Shown in pieces: positions 18,455 through 28,759 of a stretch of 64,000 bases of DNA. The DNA is taken from positions 123,625 to 187,624 of the forward strand of contig NZ_JACVQA010000001.1 of assembly GCF_018881595.1 (NCBI RefSeq). The letters are read 5' to 3'. This DNA comes from Polynucleobacter sp. UK-Gri1-W3 (GTDB lineage Bacteria > Pseudomonadota > Gammaproteobacteria > Burkholderiales > Burkholderiaceae). A program made the position numbers and the translations under genes. Numbering within the stretch: the stretch's first letter is position 1; every line of letters begins with the position of its first letter. The notes beneath the pieces are model-generated. The model saw only the letters and a program-made list of their open reading frames with translations, was not told where the DNA came from and ran no database searches.

Positions 18455-19814
18455 AACGAACATTTATCAGCTTCGTAGAAACAAATTAGCAGAACAAATC
18501 TTTACCAAGACTGGTGGAGGAATTGCTGTCATCTCAACCGCTCCTGAACTTGCCCGTAACCGAGACAGCGAATTTCCTTATCGCCATGACAGCGACTTTT
18601 ACTACTTAACTGGTTTCGAAGAGCCGGGCGCTACGCTGGTTATGAAAATTTTGGGCAACGGAAAAAACTGTCAACTGCAATCCCATTTGTTTTGCAGACC
18701 TAAAGATCCTGAACGAGAAATCTGGGATGGTATTCGCCTAGGCCCTCAAGCTGCACCAGAAGCCTTAGGTGTTGAATATGCTCACAGTAATAAAGAGCTA
18801 GATCAAAAACTAAGCGACTTATTGGCCGATGAAGATGCAGTGTATATCCGCCTTGCAGAAAGTGCTGAAGCCGATAGACGCTTGCGTCACTGGATGAAAC
18901 AAGTACGAGCTCAAGCACGCTCTGGCATCAACCCACCATCTGAGTTTCACGATGTTGAGGCTCTCATTCATGAAATGCGTTTATTCAAAGATGCTCATGA
19001 GATTGACATCATGCGTCGCGCTGCTGCCATCTCTGCTCGCGCGCATGTCCGCGCCATGCAAATCTGTAAACCAGGCATGCGTGAGTACCATCTCGAGGCT
19101 GAATTACTTCATGAGTTCCGCAATAGCGGTGCGCAAAGTGTTGCCTACAACAGCATTGTTGCTGGTGGTGCAAACTCTTGCATTCTTCACTATCGCGCAG
19201 GCGCAACCGAATTACGTAGTGGTGAGCTTTGCTTAATTGATGCTGGTTGTGAACTCGATGGCTATGCTTCAGACATTACGAGAACCTTTCCAGTGAATGG
19301 AAAATTTACTGGGCCACAACGCGCCCTGTATGACATAACTTTAGCTGCGCAAGAGGCTGCGGTAGCAATGACTAAGCCTGGCAATACATTTATGCAGCCA
19401 CATGAAGCAGCACTGAAAGTGCTTACCCAAGGCCTTCTAGATGAAAAGCTGCTCAAACTTGCAGAGCTGGGTTCCCTGGAAAATGCCATTGAGACTGGAG
19501 CCTATCGTCGCTTCTATATGCACCGTACATCCCACTGGTTAGGCATGGATGTGCATGATGTGGGCTCTTATCGTGAAGCTAGCCAAGATGCATCTAGCGA
19601 AGAAAAGCCATGGCGCGTTCTTAAAAGTGGCATGGTGATTACAGTAGAGCCTGGTTTGTATGTGAGGCCTGCGGATGATATTGATGAAAAGTTCTGGAAT
19701 ATCGGCATTCGTATTGAAGATGATGCTGTTATTAATGATTCAGGATGTGAATTGATTTCTCGTGGCGTGCCTGTCAAGGCTGATGAGATTGAAGCACTCA
19801 TGAAAAACGCATAA
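18429..19814 (+). CDS. pepP: Xaa-Pro aminopeptidase (aminopeptidase P)
   Basis: A metallopeptidase of family M24 that releases an N-terminal residue preceding proline. An N-terminal aminopeptidase P domain (about residues 10-140, with DSEFPYRHDSDFYYLTGFEE) is followed by the pita-bread catalytic domain. The dimetal ligands are visible in LIDAGCELDGYASDITRTFP, MHRTSHWLGMDVHD, VITVEPGLYV and GIRIEDDAV. Three in-frame ATGs occur within the first seven codons (18429, 18438, 18447), so the start is uncertain. It overlaps murU by up to 26 bases and precedes ubiH, as often in betaproteobacteria and gammaproteobacteria. Confidence 0.95.
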   Translation: MSLMQHMNKTNIYQLRRNKLAEQIFTKTGGGIAVISTAPELARNRDSEFPYRHDSDFYYLTGFEEPGATLVMKILGNGKNCQLQSHLFCRPKDPEREIWDGIRLGPQAAPEALGVEYAHSNKELDQKLSDLLADEDAVYIRLAESAEADRRLRHWMKQVRAQARSGINPPSEFHDVEALIHEMRLFKDAHEIDIMRRAAAISARAHVRAMQICKPGMREYHLEAELLHEFRNSGAQSVAYNSIVAGGANSCILHYRAGATELRSGELCLIDAGCELDGYASDITRTFPVNGKFTGPQRALYDITLAAQEAAVAMTKPGNTFMQPHEAALKVLTQGLLDEKLLKLAELGSLENAIETGAYRRFYMHRTSHWLGMDVHDVGSYREASQDASSEEKPWRVLKSGMVITVEPGLYVRPADDIDEKFWNIGIRIEDDAVINDSGCELISRGVPVKADEIEALMKNA

Positions 19815-19830
19815 AGATATTCCAATAAAA

Positions 19831-20988
19831 ATGAGTACATCTAGTTTCGATATCTTGATTCAGGGAGGTGGTCCAGTTGGGCTTGCTTGCGCCGCATGGA
19901 CCTTGCAGAAATTTCCTAATGCAAAAATTACTCTATTTGATCGTAACTCCGCCAATGATGAAGATTTAGCAAGCGCTGATAGTAGAGGCATTGCTCTCTC
20001 ACACGGCAGCAAACTCTTGCTCGATACTATTAATGCTTGGCCAAAACAATTTGCGGAGATTCATCGTGTACATGTTTCACAGTCAGGTCGCTTTGGCCGA
20101 GCACTCATGACGCGAGAAGAGCTCAAGCAAGATGCATTAGGTCACATCATTCGCTATCGAGATATTCACATCGCTCTGCGCCAAGCCCTCCGAGCTATTC
20201 AGGCAAAAAGCCCTCACTTTATTTGGGAGCACATACATAAAGATATCCAAGGGAGTCAGATCCAGGCTAAATGTATCGTGCATGCTGAGGGCGGCTTATT
20301 TAAGACACAAGAATGGGTTGAGTCTGGTAGAGACTATGATCAGTCAGCTCTCGTAGGTTTAGTTGAAGTTGAAAATGCTGAACCTCATCAAGCCTGGGAA
20401 CGATTTACTGCTGAAGGGCCCTTGGCAGTGTTGCCCAGCCACTATGGTTCTAACATTCTGAATCTTATTTGGTGCGGCTCACCAGAATCTTCACAACATC
20501 GTTTGCAACTGAGTGATACAGAATTCTTAAGTGAGCTACAAAAAGAATTTGGTTCGCGTATTGGACGCTTTCTAAAAATTCAAGATCGTCGTTTGTATGA
20601 ACTAGGCTTGAACTATCGCAAAGAAATTATTAAAGAAAATGAAGTCTGGATCGGTAACGCAGCGCAAACTTTGCACCCAGTAGCCGGTCAAGGTTTGAAC
20701 TTGGGATTGAGAGACGCCTTCTTACTGTCTGAGAAGTTAGTCGAAGTATTTTCTAGATCCCCAGAGGAACAATCTCCATCAGACGTACAAAATGCACTTC
20801 AGAGCTATGCCCAAAGTCGCAAAGTTGATAGAACAACCACTATTGGTCTTACTGACTTCATGGCCAGAGTGTTTACCTCCAATCTAGCCCCAATTGTGGT
20901 AGCTCGTGGATTGGCTTTATCAGCCCTTCAGTGGCTTCCGCCAGTCAAAACAGCCTTAGCTCGCCAGATGATGTTTGGTAGGCGCTAA
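19831..20988 (+). CDS. ubiH: FAD-dependent ubiquinone hydroxylase, UbiH-type
   Basis: A flavoprotein monooxygenase of 385 residues in the UbiH/UbiF/VisC family, which hydroxylates the ubiquinone ring. The dinucleotide-binding GGGPVGLACAAW lies near the N-terminus and the second FAD motif GNAAQTLHPVAGQGLNLGLRD near residue 274. The Asn in GNAAQTLHP matches E. coli UbiH closely. It directly follows pepP, the position of ubiH in many proteobacteria. Regiospecificity (C4 versus another ring position) is inferred from that resemblance. The downstream 129-bp gap has a small GGGCT/AGCCC hairpin with no T tract. Confidence 0.88.
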   Translation: MSTSSFDILIQGGGPVGLACAAWTLQKFPNAKITLFDRNSANDEDLASADSRGIALSHGSKLLLDTINAWPKQFAEIHRVHVSQSGRFGRALMTREELKQDALGHIIRYRDIHIALRQALRAIQAKSPHFIWEHIHKDIQGSQIQAKCIVHAEGGLFKTQEWVESGRDYDQSALVGLVEVENAEPHQAWERFTAEGPLAVLPSHYGSNILNLIWCGSPESSQHRLQLSDTEFLSELQKEFGSRIGRFLKIQDRRLYELGLNYRKEIIKENEVWIGNAAQTLHPVAGQGLNLGLRDAFLLSEKLVEVFSRSPEEQSPSDVQNALQSYAQSRKVDRTTTIGLTDFMARVFTSNLAPIVVARGLALSALQWLPPVKTALARQMMFGRR

Positions 20989-21117
20989 AGGGCTTATATA
21001 GCCCCCAGAATTAAAGTTCTCACCATTTGATCTGCAACAAGCAATTTGCTTAAAAAATAGGCAGATTTGAGGTCGACTGTGCTAAAGTGTCATGCTTTCC
21101 GCCTAAGCCCCCTTTAG

Positions 21118-22134
21118 ATGAATATTGGCCCTCACCTCCTCGCAAATAAGTTATTTGTAGCCCCTATGGCTGGAGTAACGGACCGCCCATTTAGACAGCT
21201 TTGTAAGAAGTTGGGAGCAGGGTACGCCGTCTCTGAAATGGTGGCCTCAAATGCCCTGCTGTGGAAGAGTGAAAAGACGCAACGTCGCGCTAACCATGTT
21301 GGTGAATTTAAGCCCATCGCCGTCCAAATCGCAGGAGCTGATCCAGCGATGATGGCGGCAGCGGCAAAAATCAATGTAGATCACGGCGCCCAGATTATCG
21401 ATATCAATATGGGATGCCCTGCTAAGAAAGTTTGCAACGTTGCGGCCGGCTCCGCATTACTACGCGATGAGCCATTAGTGCAGCAAATCCTAGAAGCAGT
21501 GGTGAATGCTGTTGGAGTTGGTCCCGATGCAGTACCTGTTACTTTGAAAATACGTACCGGTTGGGATCGTGAACATAAGAATGCCATTGAGATTGCGCGT
21601 CTTGCAGAAAAATCTGGCATCTCGATGCTCACTGTTCATGGTCGCACTAGAGTAGATTTGTATCACGGTGAGGCAGAATATGAAACTATTACCGCCGTCA
21701 AAAATAATGTAAATATCCCGGTAGTTGCTAATGGAGATATCGCCAGCCCAGAAAAAGCGGAGCAAGTTTTAAAGATCACTGGTGCTGATGCCATTATGAT
21801 TGGTCGTGCCGCTCAAGGCCGTCCCTGGATCTTTCGTGAGATCAATCACTATCTCGAAACGGGTGGCAAGCTACCAACCCCGGAGATCAATGAGATTCAG
21901 TCCATCATGAATGCACACCTCTTAGATCACTATGAGTTCTATGGCGAGCATATCGGTCTTCGTACTGCTCGCAAACATATCGGCTGGTACTGCAAGGGCT
22001 TGCGTGATTCCCATGCTTTTCGTCAGCGTATGAATACCGCCGATGACTGCAAAACCCAACTTCAAATGGTCAATGACTATTTTGACGAGATGAAATCTCA
22101 TTCTGATCGCTTGTTATTTTTGGAAGCAGCATAG
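21118..22134 (+). CDS. dusB: tRNA-dihydrouridine synthase DusB
   Basis: An FMN-dependent reductase that makes dihydrouridine in the tRNA D-loop. The 338-residue protein shows APMAGVTDRPFRQLC at the N-terminus, MVASNALLWKS, and the catalytic cysteine motif NMGCPAKKVC near residue 100. The TIM-barrel phosphate-binding segment IMIGRAAQGRPWIF and the C-terminal helical domain are present. It forms the classical dusB-fis pair with the gene 72 bases downstream. Confidence 0.96.
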   Translation: MNIGPHLLANKLFVAPMAGVTDRPFRQLCKKLGAGYAVSEMVASNALLWKSEKTQRRANHVGEFKPIAVQIAGADPAMMAAAAKINVDHGAQIIDINMGCPAKKVCNVAAGSALLRDEPLVQQILEAVVNAVGVGPDAVPVTLKIRTGWDREHKNAIEIARLAEKSGISMLTVHGRTRVDLYHGEAEYETITAVKNNVNIPVVANGDIASPEKAEQVLKITGADAIMIGRAAQGRPWIFREINHYLETGGKLPTPEINEIQSIMNAHLLDHYEFYGEHIGLRTARKHIGWYCKGLRDSHAFRQRMNTADDCKTQLQMVNDYFDEMKSHSDRLLFLEAA

Positions 22135-22206
22135 CCCTGACTTAATTTAGCTACCTTATTTTGTTTTCTAATTTTATTTTTTAGTTTTTTGTATTGATAG
22201 ATTGTT

Positions 22207-22446
22207 ATGACCAATAAGCACCCGATTACCGAATGTATTGAAACCCAATTACAAGGTTACCTAAATGACCTTAAGGGAACTGCCCCAACTGACATATATC
22301 AAATGGTATTAGCTGTGGTTGAAAAACCGATGCTGGAACTGGTAATGCAGCATGCCAAGCAGAACCAATCGTTAGCAGCTCAATATCTGGGCATTAATCG
22401 CAACACCCTACACAAGAAACTTGTTGAGCATCAACTGCTGAAGTAA
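22207..22446 (+). CDS. fis: Nucleoid-associated DNA-binding protein Fis
   Basis: A small (79-residue) homodimeric DNA-bending regulator of rRNA promoters and chromosome structure. The C-terminal helix-turn-helix, ending SLAAQYLGINRNTLHKKLVE, is closely conserved with gammaproteobacterial Fis. The N-terminal arm is shorter than in E. coli (98 residues), as usual for betaproteobacteria. It follows dusB and precedes purH. The 72-bp leader is very T-rich. Confidence 0.93.
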   Translation: MTNKHPITECIETQLQGYLNDLKGTAPTDIYQMVLAVVEKPMLELVMQHAKQNQSLAAQYLGINRNTLHKKLVEHQLLK

Positions 22447-22498
22447 TCCTCAGCATCGCTAATAACAAAGCCATTTTTTAAATTAATCCCCGAAAACC

Positions 22499-24079
22499 AT
22501 GATCCGTACAGCCCTCCTCTCCGTCTCCGATAAAAATGGCATCTTGCCTTTTGCTAAATCCCTCCATGAGCAAGGCGTAAAGCTCATTTCTACTGGAGGT
22601 ACCGCAAAACTCTTGGCTGAAAATAATCTGCCCGTTGTTGAAGTTTCTTCCTTGACTAAATTCCCGGAGATGCTCGATGGTCGCGTAAAAACCCTCCACC
22701 CGATGGTGCATGGCGGCTTGTTGGCTCGCAGAGATTTTCCAGAGCATATGGCGGCTATAAAAGAGCATGGCATTGATACGATTGATATGTTGGTAATCAA
22801 CCTATACCCATTCAATGAAACTGTTGCCAAAGAAAGCTGTTCATTTGAAGATGCGGTTGAGAACATCGATATTGGTGGTCCAGCAATGTTGCGTGCTGCC
22901 GCAAAAAATCATCAGGATGTTACTGTCTTAATCTCACCAAAAGATTACACCCCTGTTTTGGCGGAAATGAAAGCCAATAACAATGTGGTTTCTTACAAGA
23001 CTAACTTAGCTTTGGCGAAAAAAGTATTTGCACATACCGCACAATACGATGGTGCGATTGCTAACTACCTCTCAGCCTTAGGCGATGACTTAGATCACAA
23101 AGCCCGCTCTGCTTATCCAGAAACTTTGCACCTTGCCTTTGAAAAAGTACAAGAGATGCGTTACGGTGAGAACCCACACCAATCTGCAGCGTTCTATAAA
23201 GATATCTATCCAGTAGACGGCGCGCTAGCCAATTACAAACAGCTTCAAGGAAAAGAGCTTTCCTACAACAATATTGCGGATGCCGATTCTGCCTGGGAAT
23301 GCGTCAAGAGCTTTACTGGCAATGCCGGTGGCGCTGCAGCTTGCGTCATCATTAAGCACGCCAACCCATGTGGCGTAGCGGTTGGTGCTACTGCGCTTGA
23401 GGCCTATCAAAAAGCCTTCAAGACTGATCCGAGCTCCGCTTTTGGCGGCATCATTGCCTTCAACGTGCCATGCGATGGCGCTGCAGCTGAAGCCATCTCT
23501 AAACAATTTGTAGAAGTATTGATTGCCCCTAGTTTTAGTGATGAAGCCAAAGCGATCTTTGCTGCGAAACAAAATGTACGTCTGCTAGAGATTCCATTGG
23601 GTACTGCATTTAATGCTTTTGACTTCAAACGCGTTGGCGGTGGTTTGCTCGTGCAATCCCCAGATGCTAAAAACGTTCTCGAGAGTGAAATGCGCGTTGT
23701 CAGCAAGCGTCTGCCAACTCCAAGCGAAATGCATGACATGATGTTTGCATGGCGTGTTGCCAAGTTTGTTAAATCCAATGCGATTGTGTATTGCGCAAAT
23801 GGGATGACTCTTGGAATCGGCGCAGGCCAAATGAGCCGCGTAGACTCTGCCCGTATGGCTAGTATTAAGGCTGAGAATGCTGGCTTAAGCCTTAAAGGTT
23901 CTGCGGTAGCAAGTGATGCTTTCTTCCCATTCCGTGATGGCTTAGATGTAGTGGTGAATGGTGGCGCAAGCTGTGCAATCCAACCAGGCGGCAGCATGCG
24001 TGATGATGAAATCATTGCCGCAGCAAATGAGCATGGCATTGCCATGATCTTTACTGGCACACGTCACTTCCGTCACTAA
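22499..24079 (+). CDS. purH: Bifunctional AICAR transformylase/IMP cyclohydrolase
   Basis: PurH carries out the last two steps of de novo IMP synthesis. The 526-residue product has the N-terminal MGS-like cyclohydrolase domain (about residues 1-150, opening [20 protein letters not shown]). The AICAR transformylase domain follows, with [14 protein letters not shown], the Lys-His catalytic pair in [13 protein letters not shown], and [11 protein letters not shown]. Length is typical. The order fis-purH-ruvC is common in betaproteobacteria. Confidence 0.98.
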   Translation: MIRTALLSVSDKNGILPFAKSLHEQGVKLISTGGTAKLLAENNLPVVEVSSLTKFPEMLDGRVKTLHPMVHGGLLARRDFPEHMAAIKEHGIDTIDMLVINLYPFNETVAKESCSFEDAVENIDIGGPAMLRAAAKNHQDVTVLISPKDYTPVLAEMKANNNVVSYKTNLALAKKVFAHTAQYDGAIANYLSALGDDLDHKARSAYPETLHLAFEKVQEMRYGENPHQSAAFYKDIYPVDGALANYKQLQGKELSYNNIADADSAWECVKSFTGNAGGAAACVIIKHANPCGVAVGATALEAYQKAFKTDPSSAFGGIIAFNVPCDGAAAEAISKQFVEVLIAPSFSDEAKAIFAAKQNVRLLEIPLGTAFNAFDFKRVGGGLLVQSPDAKNVLESEMRVVSKRLPTPSEMHDMMFAWRVAKFVKSNAIVYCANGMTLGIGAGQMSRVDSARMASIKAENAGLSLKGSAVASDAFFPFRDGLDVVVNGGASCAIQPGGSMRDDEIIAAANEHGIAMIFTGTRHFRH

Positions 24080-24105
24080 GAAAATAGGAAGTAATAAACA
24101 AACTC

Positions 24106-24627
24106 ATGCGCTGGATAGGAATCGACCCAGGTTTACGGACCACCGGTTTTGGAGTCATTGATGTTAATGGCCAAAAGCTGACCTACGTAGCTTCTGGGAC
24201 GATTGAGAGTGGCGATCCAGCTAAAGGCTTACCTGAGCGCTTAGGCGCCCTCTATGCTGGCGTTAAAGAAGTTCTAGAGACCTATCGCCCAGAATCCGCT
24301 GCCATTGAAGAGGTCTTCTTAAACGTCAACCCTCGGTCTACGCTGATGTTGGGCCAGGCACGGGGTGCTGTCATTGCTGCCCTTGTTTCAGAAAAACTTC
24401 CGGTAGCTGAGTACAGCGCACTTCGAGTCAAACAAGCCATTGTGGGTACTGGCCGCGCAGCCAAGCCGCAGGTGCAGGAAATGGTTAAGCGTCTTTTAAG
24501 ACTGAACCGCGCCCCAGGCACTGATGCTTCTGATGCGTTGGGTGTTGCTATTTGTGCCGCTCATCATGCCCAGATTCCGAAAGCAATTACCGCTGCTCTT
24601 GTACCCAAAAAGAGTAGCAAGAAATAA
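24106..24627 (+). CDS. ruvC: Holliday junction resolvase RuvC
   Basis: RuvC is a dimeric metal-dependent endonuclease that cuts Holliday junctions made by homologous recombination. The 173-residue protein shows catalytic Asp7 ([15 protein letters not shown]), the glutamate of [20 protein letters not shown], and the C-terminal acidic pair in [16 protein letters not shown]. It heads the ruvC-ruvA-ruvB cluster, with gaps of about 26 bases between genes. No CTG-N10-CAG LexA-type operator is visible in the 26-bp gap before it. Confidence 0.97.
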   Translation: MRWIGIDPGLRTTGFGVIDVNGQKLTYVASGTIESGDPAKGLPERLGALYAGVKEVLETYRPESAAIEEVFLNVNPRSTLMLGQARGAVIAALVSEKLPVAEYSALRVKQAIVGTGRAAKPQVQEMVKRLLRLNRAPGTDASDALGVAICAAHHAQIPKAITAALVPKKSSKK

Positions 24628-24653
24628 CAATATAAACAGGTTAAGATCTTTAC

Positions 24654-25235
24654 ATGATTGGTCGCATTCAAGGTACCCTCGTTTCAGTTCACCCACCTCG
24701 CCTCTTAGTCGATTGCCAAGGCATTGGTTATGAGGTTGATGTACCGATGAGCACTTTGTATCAGTTGCCTCAAGCAGGTCAAAAAATTACTCTTCTGACA
24801 CACTTTCAGGTGCGAGAAGATGCGCAGCAACTCTTTGGTTTTGCGACTGAGACTGAACGTGAAGCATTTAGACAGCTCATCAAGATTAGCGGTGTTGGCT
24901 CTCGTACAGCATTAGCGGTACTTTCTGGAATGAGTGTGAATGAACTGGCTCAAGCTATTGCGCTTCAAGAAGCCGGGCGCCTCACTCAAGTGCCTGGCAT
25001 TGGCAAGAAAACCGCTGAACGTCTCTGCCTAGAGCTCAAAGGCAAGTTAGCCCCAGACCTAGGCATTACAGGTGGCAAGCCTCAAGCGATTGAAGCCAGT
25101 AGCGAAGTACTGCAAGCACTCTTGGCTTTAGGCTATTCAGAAAAAGAAGCGCTGTTAGCACTAAAGCAAATTCCACCCGATACTAGCGTTTCTGATGGTA
25201 TTCGAATGGGTCTGAAGTATCTATCTAAGCCCTAA
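24654..25235 (+). CDS. ruvA: Holliday junction DNA helicase subunit RuvA
   Basis: RuvA binds four-way junctions as a tetramer and loads the RuvB motor. The 193-residue protein contains the N-terminal OB fold ([20 protein letters not shown]) and two helix-hairpin-helix motifs ([19 protein letters not shown] and [19 protein letters not shown]). A flexible linker and the C-terminal domain III ([17 protein letters not shown]) that contacts RuvB follow. The gene lies between ruvC and ruvB, as in most proteobacteria. Confidence 0.97.
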   Translation: MIGRIQGTLVSVHPPRLLVDCQGIGYEVDVPMSTLYQLPQAGQKITLLTHFQVREDAQQLFGFATETEREAFRQLIKISGVGSRTALAVLSGMSVNELAQAIALQEAGRLTQVPGIGKKTAERLCLELKGKLAPDLGITGGKPQAIEASSEVLQALLALGYSEKEALLALKQIPPDTSVSDGIRMGLKYLSKP

Positions 25236-25261
25236 TAGTCAAACACTACTACACTTGTAGC

Positions 25262-26326
25262 ATGGCAATTCATACAGACGACCTCAGCTCAATTCCTGAA
25301 GATTTACCGGAGAATACCGACCGCATCGTGAGTGGTTCAGCCGGCAATACTGAAGCTGTTTTCGAAAGAGCCCTTCGCCCTAAACAACTTGATGAGTATG
25401 TTGGCCAAACTAAGGCTAGAGCACAATTAGAGATTTTCATCAGCGCCACGAGAGCGCGCCAAGAAGCCCTGGATCACGTTCTCTTGTTTGGGCCTCCTGG
25501 ACTTGGTAAAACTACTCTTGCTCACATTATTGCCAGGGAGCTTGGCGTGAACTTACGTCAAACCAGCGGCCCTGTTCTGGATAGGCCAGGCGATCTTGCT
25601 GCCTTGCTTACCAATTTAGAAGAAAACGATGTTCTCTTTATCGATGAGATTCATCGCCTATCTCCAGTAGTAGAAGAAATTCTGTATCCCGCGCTAGAGG
25701 ACTACAGCCTAGACATCATGATCGGCGAAGGCCCTGCAGCGCGCAGCGTGAAGATTGATCTCAAACCATTTACCCTGATCGGCGCCACTACTCGTGCCGG
25801 CATGCTGACCAATCCATTGCGTGATCGTTTTGGTATTGTGGCCAGACTTGAGTTCTACACGACTGAAGAGCTCACTAAAATTATTAATCGCTCAGCCAGC
25901 TTACTTAAGGCTGATATTGATCCAGAAGGCTCAGTAGAAATTGCAAAGCGTGCTCGTGGCACTCCTCGTATTGCTAACCGTCTATTACGCCGCGTACGTG
26001 ACTATGCAGAAGTAAAGGGTACCGGTACCATTACCAAAGCCATGGCCGACGCTGCACTCAAGATGCTGGACGTGGATCCAAGTGGCTTTGATGTGATGGA
26101 CAGAAAACTCTTAGAAGCGATCTTGCACAAGTTTGATGGTGGCCCAGTAGGCATTGATAACTTGGCAGCAGCTATCGGCGAAGAGCGCGATACGATTGAA
26201 GATGTTCTTGAGCCCTATTTGATTCAACAGGGCTACTTACAAAGAACCTCAAGAGGCCGAGTGGCAACCCGCCAGGCTTATGAGCACTTTGGTTTAACTC
26301 CACCTAGCAACAGCTTAGATATTTAA
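25262..26326 (+). CDS. ruvB: Holliday junction branch-migration ATPase RuvB
   Basis: RuvB is the hexameric AAA+ motor that drives branch migration with RuvA. The 354-residue protein contains Walker A ([15 protein letters not shown]), Walker B ([10 protein letters not shown]), sensor 1 ([22 protein letters not shown]) and a C-terminal winged helix ([21 protein letters not shown]). Its stop codon interlocks with the convergent tyrS stop over four shared bases, so no intergenic space remains. Confidence 0.98.
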   Translation: MAIHTDDLSSIPEDLPENTDRIVSGSAGNTEAVFERALRPKQLDEYVGQTKARAQLEIFISATRARQEALDHVLLFGPPGLGKTTLAHIIARELGVNLRQTSGPVLDRPGDLAALLTNLEENDVLFIDEIHRLSPVVEEILYPALEDYSLDIMIGEGPAARSVKIDLKPFTLIGATTRAGMLTNPLRDRFGIVARLEFYTTEELTKIINRSASLLKADIDPEGSVEIAKRARGTPRIANRLLRRVRDYAEVKGTGTITKAMADAALKMLDVDPSGFDVMDRKLLEAILHKFDGGPVGIDNLAAAIGEERDTIEDVLEPYLIQQGYLQRTSRGRVATRQAYEHFGLTPPSNSLDI

Positions 26327-27555
26327 GCTAGCGTCACTTTAGCAAACTTACGTTTTCCAACCTGTACAACGTAGGTGCCAGCCTCAACCTTTAGCTGTTT
26401 ATCGGCAATGGTTGCACCATCAATCTTCACACCGTTTTGTTCGATATTGCGATTCGCTTCTGATGTTGATGGTGCCAAGCCTGCAGCCTTCAGGAGATTG
26501 GCGATTTGCATTGGAGCCCCAGATAGATTTACTTCTGGAATGTCATCGGGTACACCACCTTTAGCGCGATGATTAAAGTCTTCTAAGGCTTTTTCTGCTG
26601 CAGCCTGTGAATGAAAACGTGCAACGATTTCTTGTGCGAGCAAGACTTTGCAATCTTTTGGGTTGCGCCCTGCTGCAACTTCTTGTTTCATCAAATCAAT
26701 CTCAGCCATTGGCCTAAATGACAGTAATGTGAAGTAATCCCACATCAAATCGTCAGAGATACTGAGAAGCTTACCGAACATATCGCCAGCAGACTCACTA
26801 ATGCCAATGTAATTGCCTTTGGACTTACTCATCTTCTCAACGCCATCCAGACCAACAAGGAGTGGCATTGTCAAAATACATTGAGGCTCTTGGCCATACT
26901 CGCGCTGGAGCTCACGACCAACTAGAAGATTGAACTTCTGGTCTGTACCACCCAGCTCTAAATCACTCTTGAGTGCAACAGAGTCGTAGCCTTGCATGAG
27001 TGGATACAAAAACTCATGAATCGAAATCGGCACACCATTGCGATAGCGCTTAGTAAAGTCATCACGCTCCAACATACGGGCAACAGTATGTTTAGCAGCC
27101 AACTGAATCATGCCGCGCGCACCCAGTGGGTCGCACCACTCACTGTTGTAACGCACTTCAGTTTTAGAAGGATCGAGCACCATGCTCGCTTGGCGATAAT
27201 AAGTTTCTGCATTCACAGCAATTGCTTCTGCGGTCAAAGGAGGACGGGTAGCGTTACGGCCTGATGGATCACCAATCATGCTAGTAAAGTCGCCTATCAA
27301 GAAAATAACGGTATGACCTAAATCTTGTAGCTGACGTAACTTATTCAAAACAACGGTATGACCCAGATGAATATCGGGGGCTGTAGGATCTAAACCCAAT
27401 TTAATCCGTAGTGGTGTCTTGGTAGCCTGGCTACGAGCAAGTTTCTGAACCCAGTCCGCCTCAACCAATAGCTCATCACAGCCACGTTTGGTGACTTCTA
27501 GTGCCGCAAAGACTTCAGGGGTCAAAGGATATTTTTGTTCTTGTTTAGCCGTCAT
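26323..27555 (-). CDS. tyrS: Tyrosine--tRNA ligase
   Basis: A class I aminoacyl-tRNA synthetase that charges tRNA-Tyr. The HIGH motif appears as HLGH in [14 protein letters not shown], the KMSKS loop as [13 protein letters not shown], and an S4 RNA-binding domain ends the protein. The ATG at 27555 ([11 protein letters not shown]) gives 410 residues, the normal length. A longer in-frame extension to 27618 exists but looks like non-coding leader. The divergent anmK starts 76 bases away. Confidence 0.97.
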   Translation of the reverse strand: MTAKQEQKYPLTPEVFAALEVTKRGCDELLVEADWVQKLARSQATKTPLRIKLGLDPTAPDIHLGHTVVLNKLRQLQDLGHTVIFLIGDFTSMIGDPSGRNATRPPLTAEAIAVNAETYYRQASMVLDPSKTEVRYNSEWCDPLGARGMIQLAAKHTVARMLERDDFTKRYRNGVPISIHEFLYPLMQGYDSVALKSDLELGGTDQKFNLLVGRELQREYGQEPQCILTMPLLVGLDGVEKMSKSKGNYIGISESAGDMFGKLLSISDDLMWDYFTLLSFRPMAEIDLMKQEVAAGRNPKDCKVLLAQEIVARFHSQAAAEKALEDFNHRAKGGVPDDIPEVNLSGAPMQIANLLKAAGLAPSTSEANRNIEQNGVKIDGATIADKQLKVEAGTYVVQVGKRKFAKVTLA

Positions 27556-27631
27556 GCTGATTCGGATTGCTGATTCAGTTAAATTAGTAGTTAAATTGCT
27601 AAAGCATAATTGTCGCATTCCTGAGAGTTAC

Positions 27632-28759
27632 ATGAACAAACCCCATTCCCTCTATATCGGCCTAATGTCCGGCACCAGCCTGGATGGGATAGATGCCGTT
27701 CTAGCCAAGATAGGTCCTAATGGGGAGAGCAGCGCTCTGGAAGCCATTAGCACCCCCCTCTCCTCCGAGTTGCGAAAAGCTTTATCTGAGCTCCAAAGCC
27801 CTGGGCCAAACGAGCTCCACCGAGAAAAACAAGCGGGTAATGCCTTGGCTTTGGCTTATGCAGAAGCTATCAATCAGTTGCTCAAGAAAGCTAAGCTCCA
27901 GGCTTCCGATATCACCGCTATTGGCGCGCATGGTCAGACCATTCGCCACCAACCCCATCTGGGTGACATGGCATACACACATCAAACACTCAATCCAGCC
28001 CTATTGGCAGAAAAAACGGGTATTGATGTCATCGCTGACTTTAGGAGTCGGGATATAGCTGCTGGCGGTCATGGGGCACCTTTGGTTCCAGCGTTTCATG
28101 CGCAACAGTTTGTAGATGATCAAAATTTAGCCATTCTCAATATTGGCGGTATCGCTAATCTCACAATACTTCCCAAGAACGGTGAAGTCACTGGCTTTGA
28201 TTGCGGGCCAGGAAATATGCTGATGGATGCGTGGATACAAGAGCATCAAGGCAACGCATTTGATGAGAATGGCAACTGGGCGTTACAAGGAAAAGTTAAT
28301 GAAGTATTGCTTGCGAAAATGTTAGCCGATCCCTTCTTTGCCAAAGTCCCACCCAAGAGTACTGGCAGAGATGACTTTCATCTTGCTTGGTTACAAGAAA
28401 AAATCAGTGCGGTTAATTATCTTTGTGAAGATGTACAAGCCACCTTGCTGCATCTAACAGCCCAATCAGCCCTCGAAGCTTTAGCATGTCATGCCCCGCA
28501 AACCCAGAAGCTGATCGTCTGTGGTGGTGGCGCCCGAAATAATGCCTTAATGAATTTATTTAAAGTGAAGTCGCAGAATTTATTCAAACAGCCATTAGAA
28601 ATTACGACTAGTGATTCTGCAGGCATTGATCCGCAACTTGTGGAAGGCCTTGCTTTTGCATGGCTTGCGTGGGCCCATAAAGAAAAACGGCCAGCAAATT
28701 TGCCAGCCGTTACAGGAGCGAAGGGCCCTAGAGTTCTAGGCGCTTACTATCCTAGTTAA
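27632..28759 (+). CDS. anmK: Anhydro-N-acetylmuramic acid kinase
   Basis: AnmK opens the 1,6-anhydro ring of recovered anhMurNAc and phosphorylates it to MurNAc-6-phosphate during peptidoglycan recycling. The 375-residue product begins with the family signature LYIGLMSGTSLDGIDAVL. It contains IGAHGQTIRHQP, ILNIGGIANLTIL, FDCGPGNMLMDAW and the C-terminal LIVCGGGARNNALM. The ATG at 27632 is preferred over upstream codons that would run into tyrS. Together with amgK and murU in this window it supplies most of the recycling route to UDP-MurNAc. It ends directly against the convergent erpA. Confidence 0.95.
   Translation: MNKPHSLYIGLMSGTSLDGIDAVLAKIGPNGESSALEAISTPLSSELRKALSELQSPGPNELHREKQAGNALALAYAEAINQLLKKAKLQASDITAIGAHGQTIRHQPHLGDMAYTHQTLNPALLAEKTGIDVIADFRSRDIAAGGHGAPLVPAFHAQQFVDDQNLAILNIGGIANLTILPKNGEVTGFDCGPGNMLMDAWIQEHQGNAFDENGNWALQGKVNEVLLAKMLADPFFAKVPPKSTGRDDFHLAWLQEKISAVNYLCEDVQATLLHLTAQSALEALACHAPQTQKLIVCGGGARNNALMNLFKVKSQNLFKQPLEITTSDSAGIDPQLVEGLAFAWLAWAHKEKRPANLPAVTGAKGPRVLGAYYPS

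Noticed and set aside
20990..21004. GGGCT/AGCCC hairpin after ubiH
   Set aside because: Only five base pairs and no T tract. Not good enough for a terminator call.
21005..21117. Possible dusB-fis promoter near 21080-21095
   Set aside because: A TGTGCTAAAGT resembles an extended -10, but the only TTGAGG nearby is spaced ten bases away, too short for sigma-70.
23407..24060. 217-codon reverse open frame inside purH
   Set aside because: The forward frame is an unmistakable PurH. The reverse frame is a long shadow with no recognisable domain or ribosome site.
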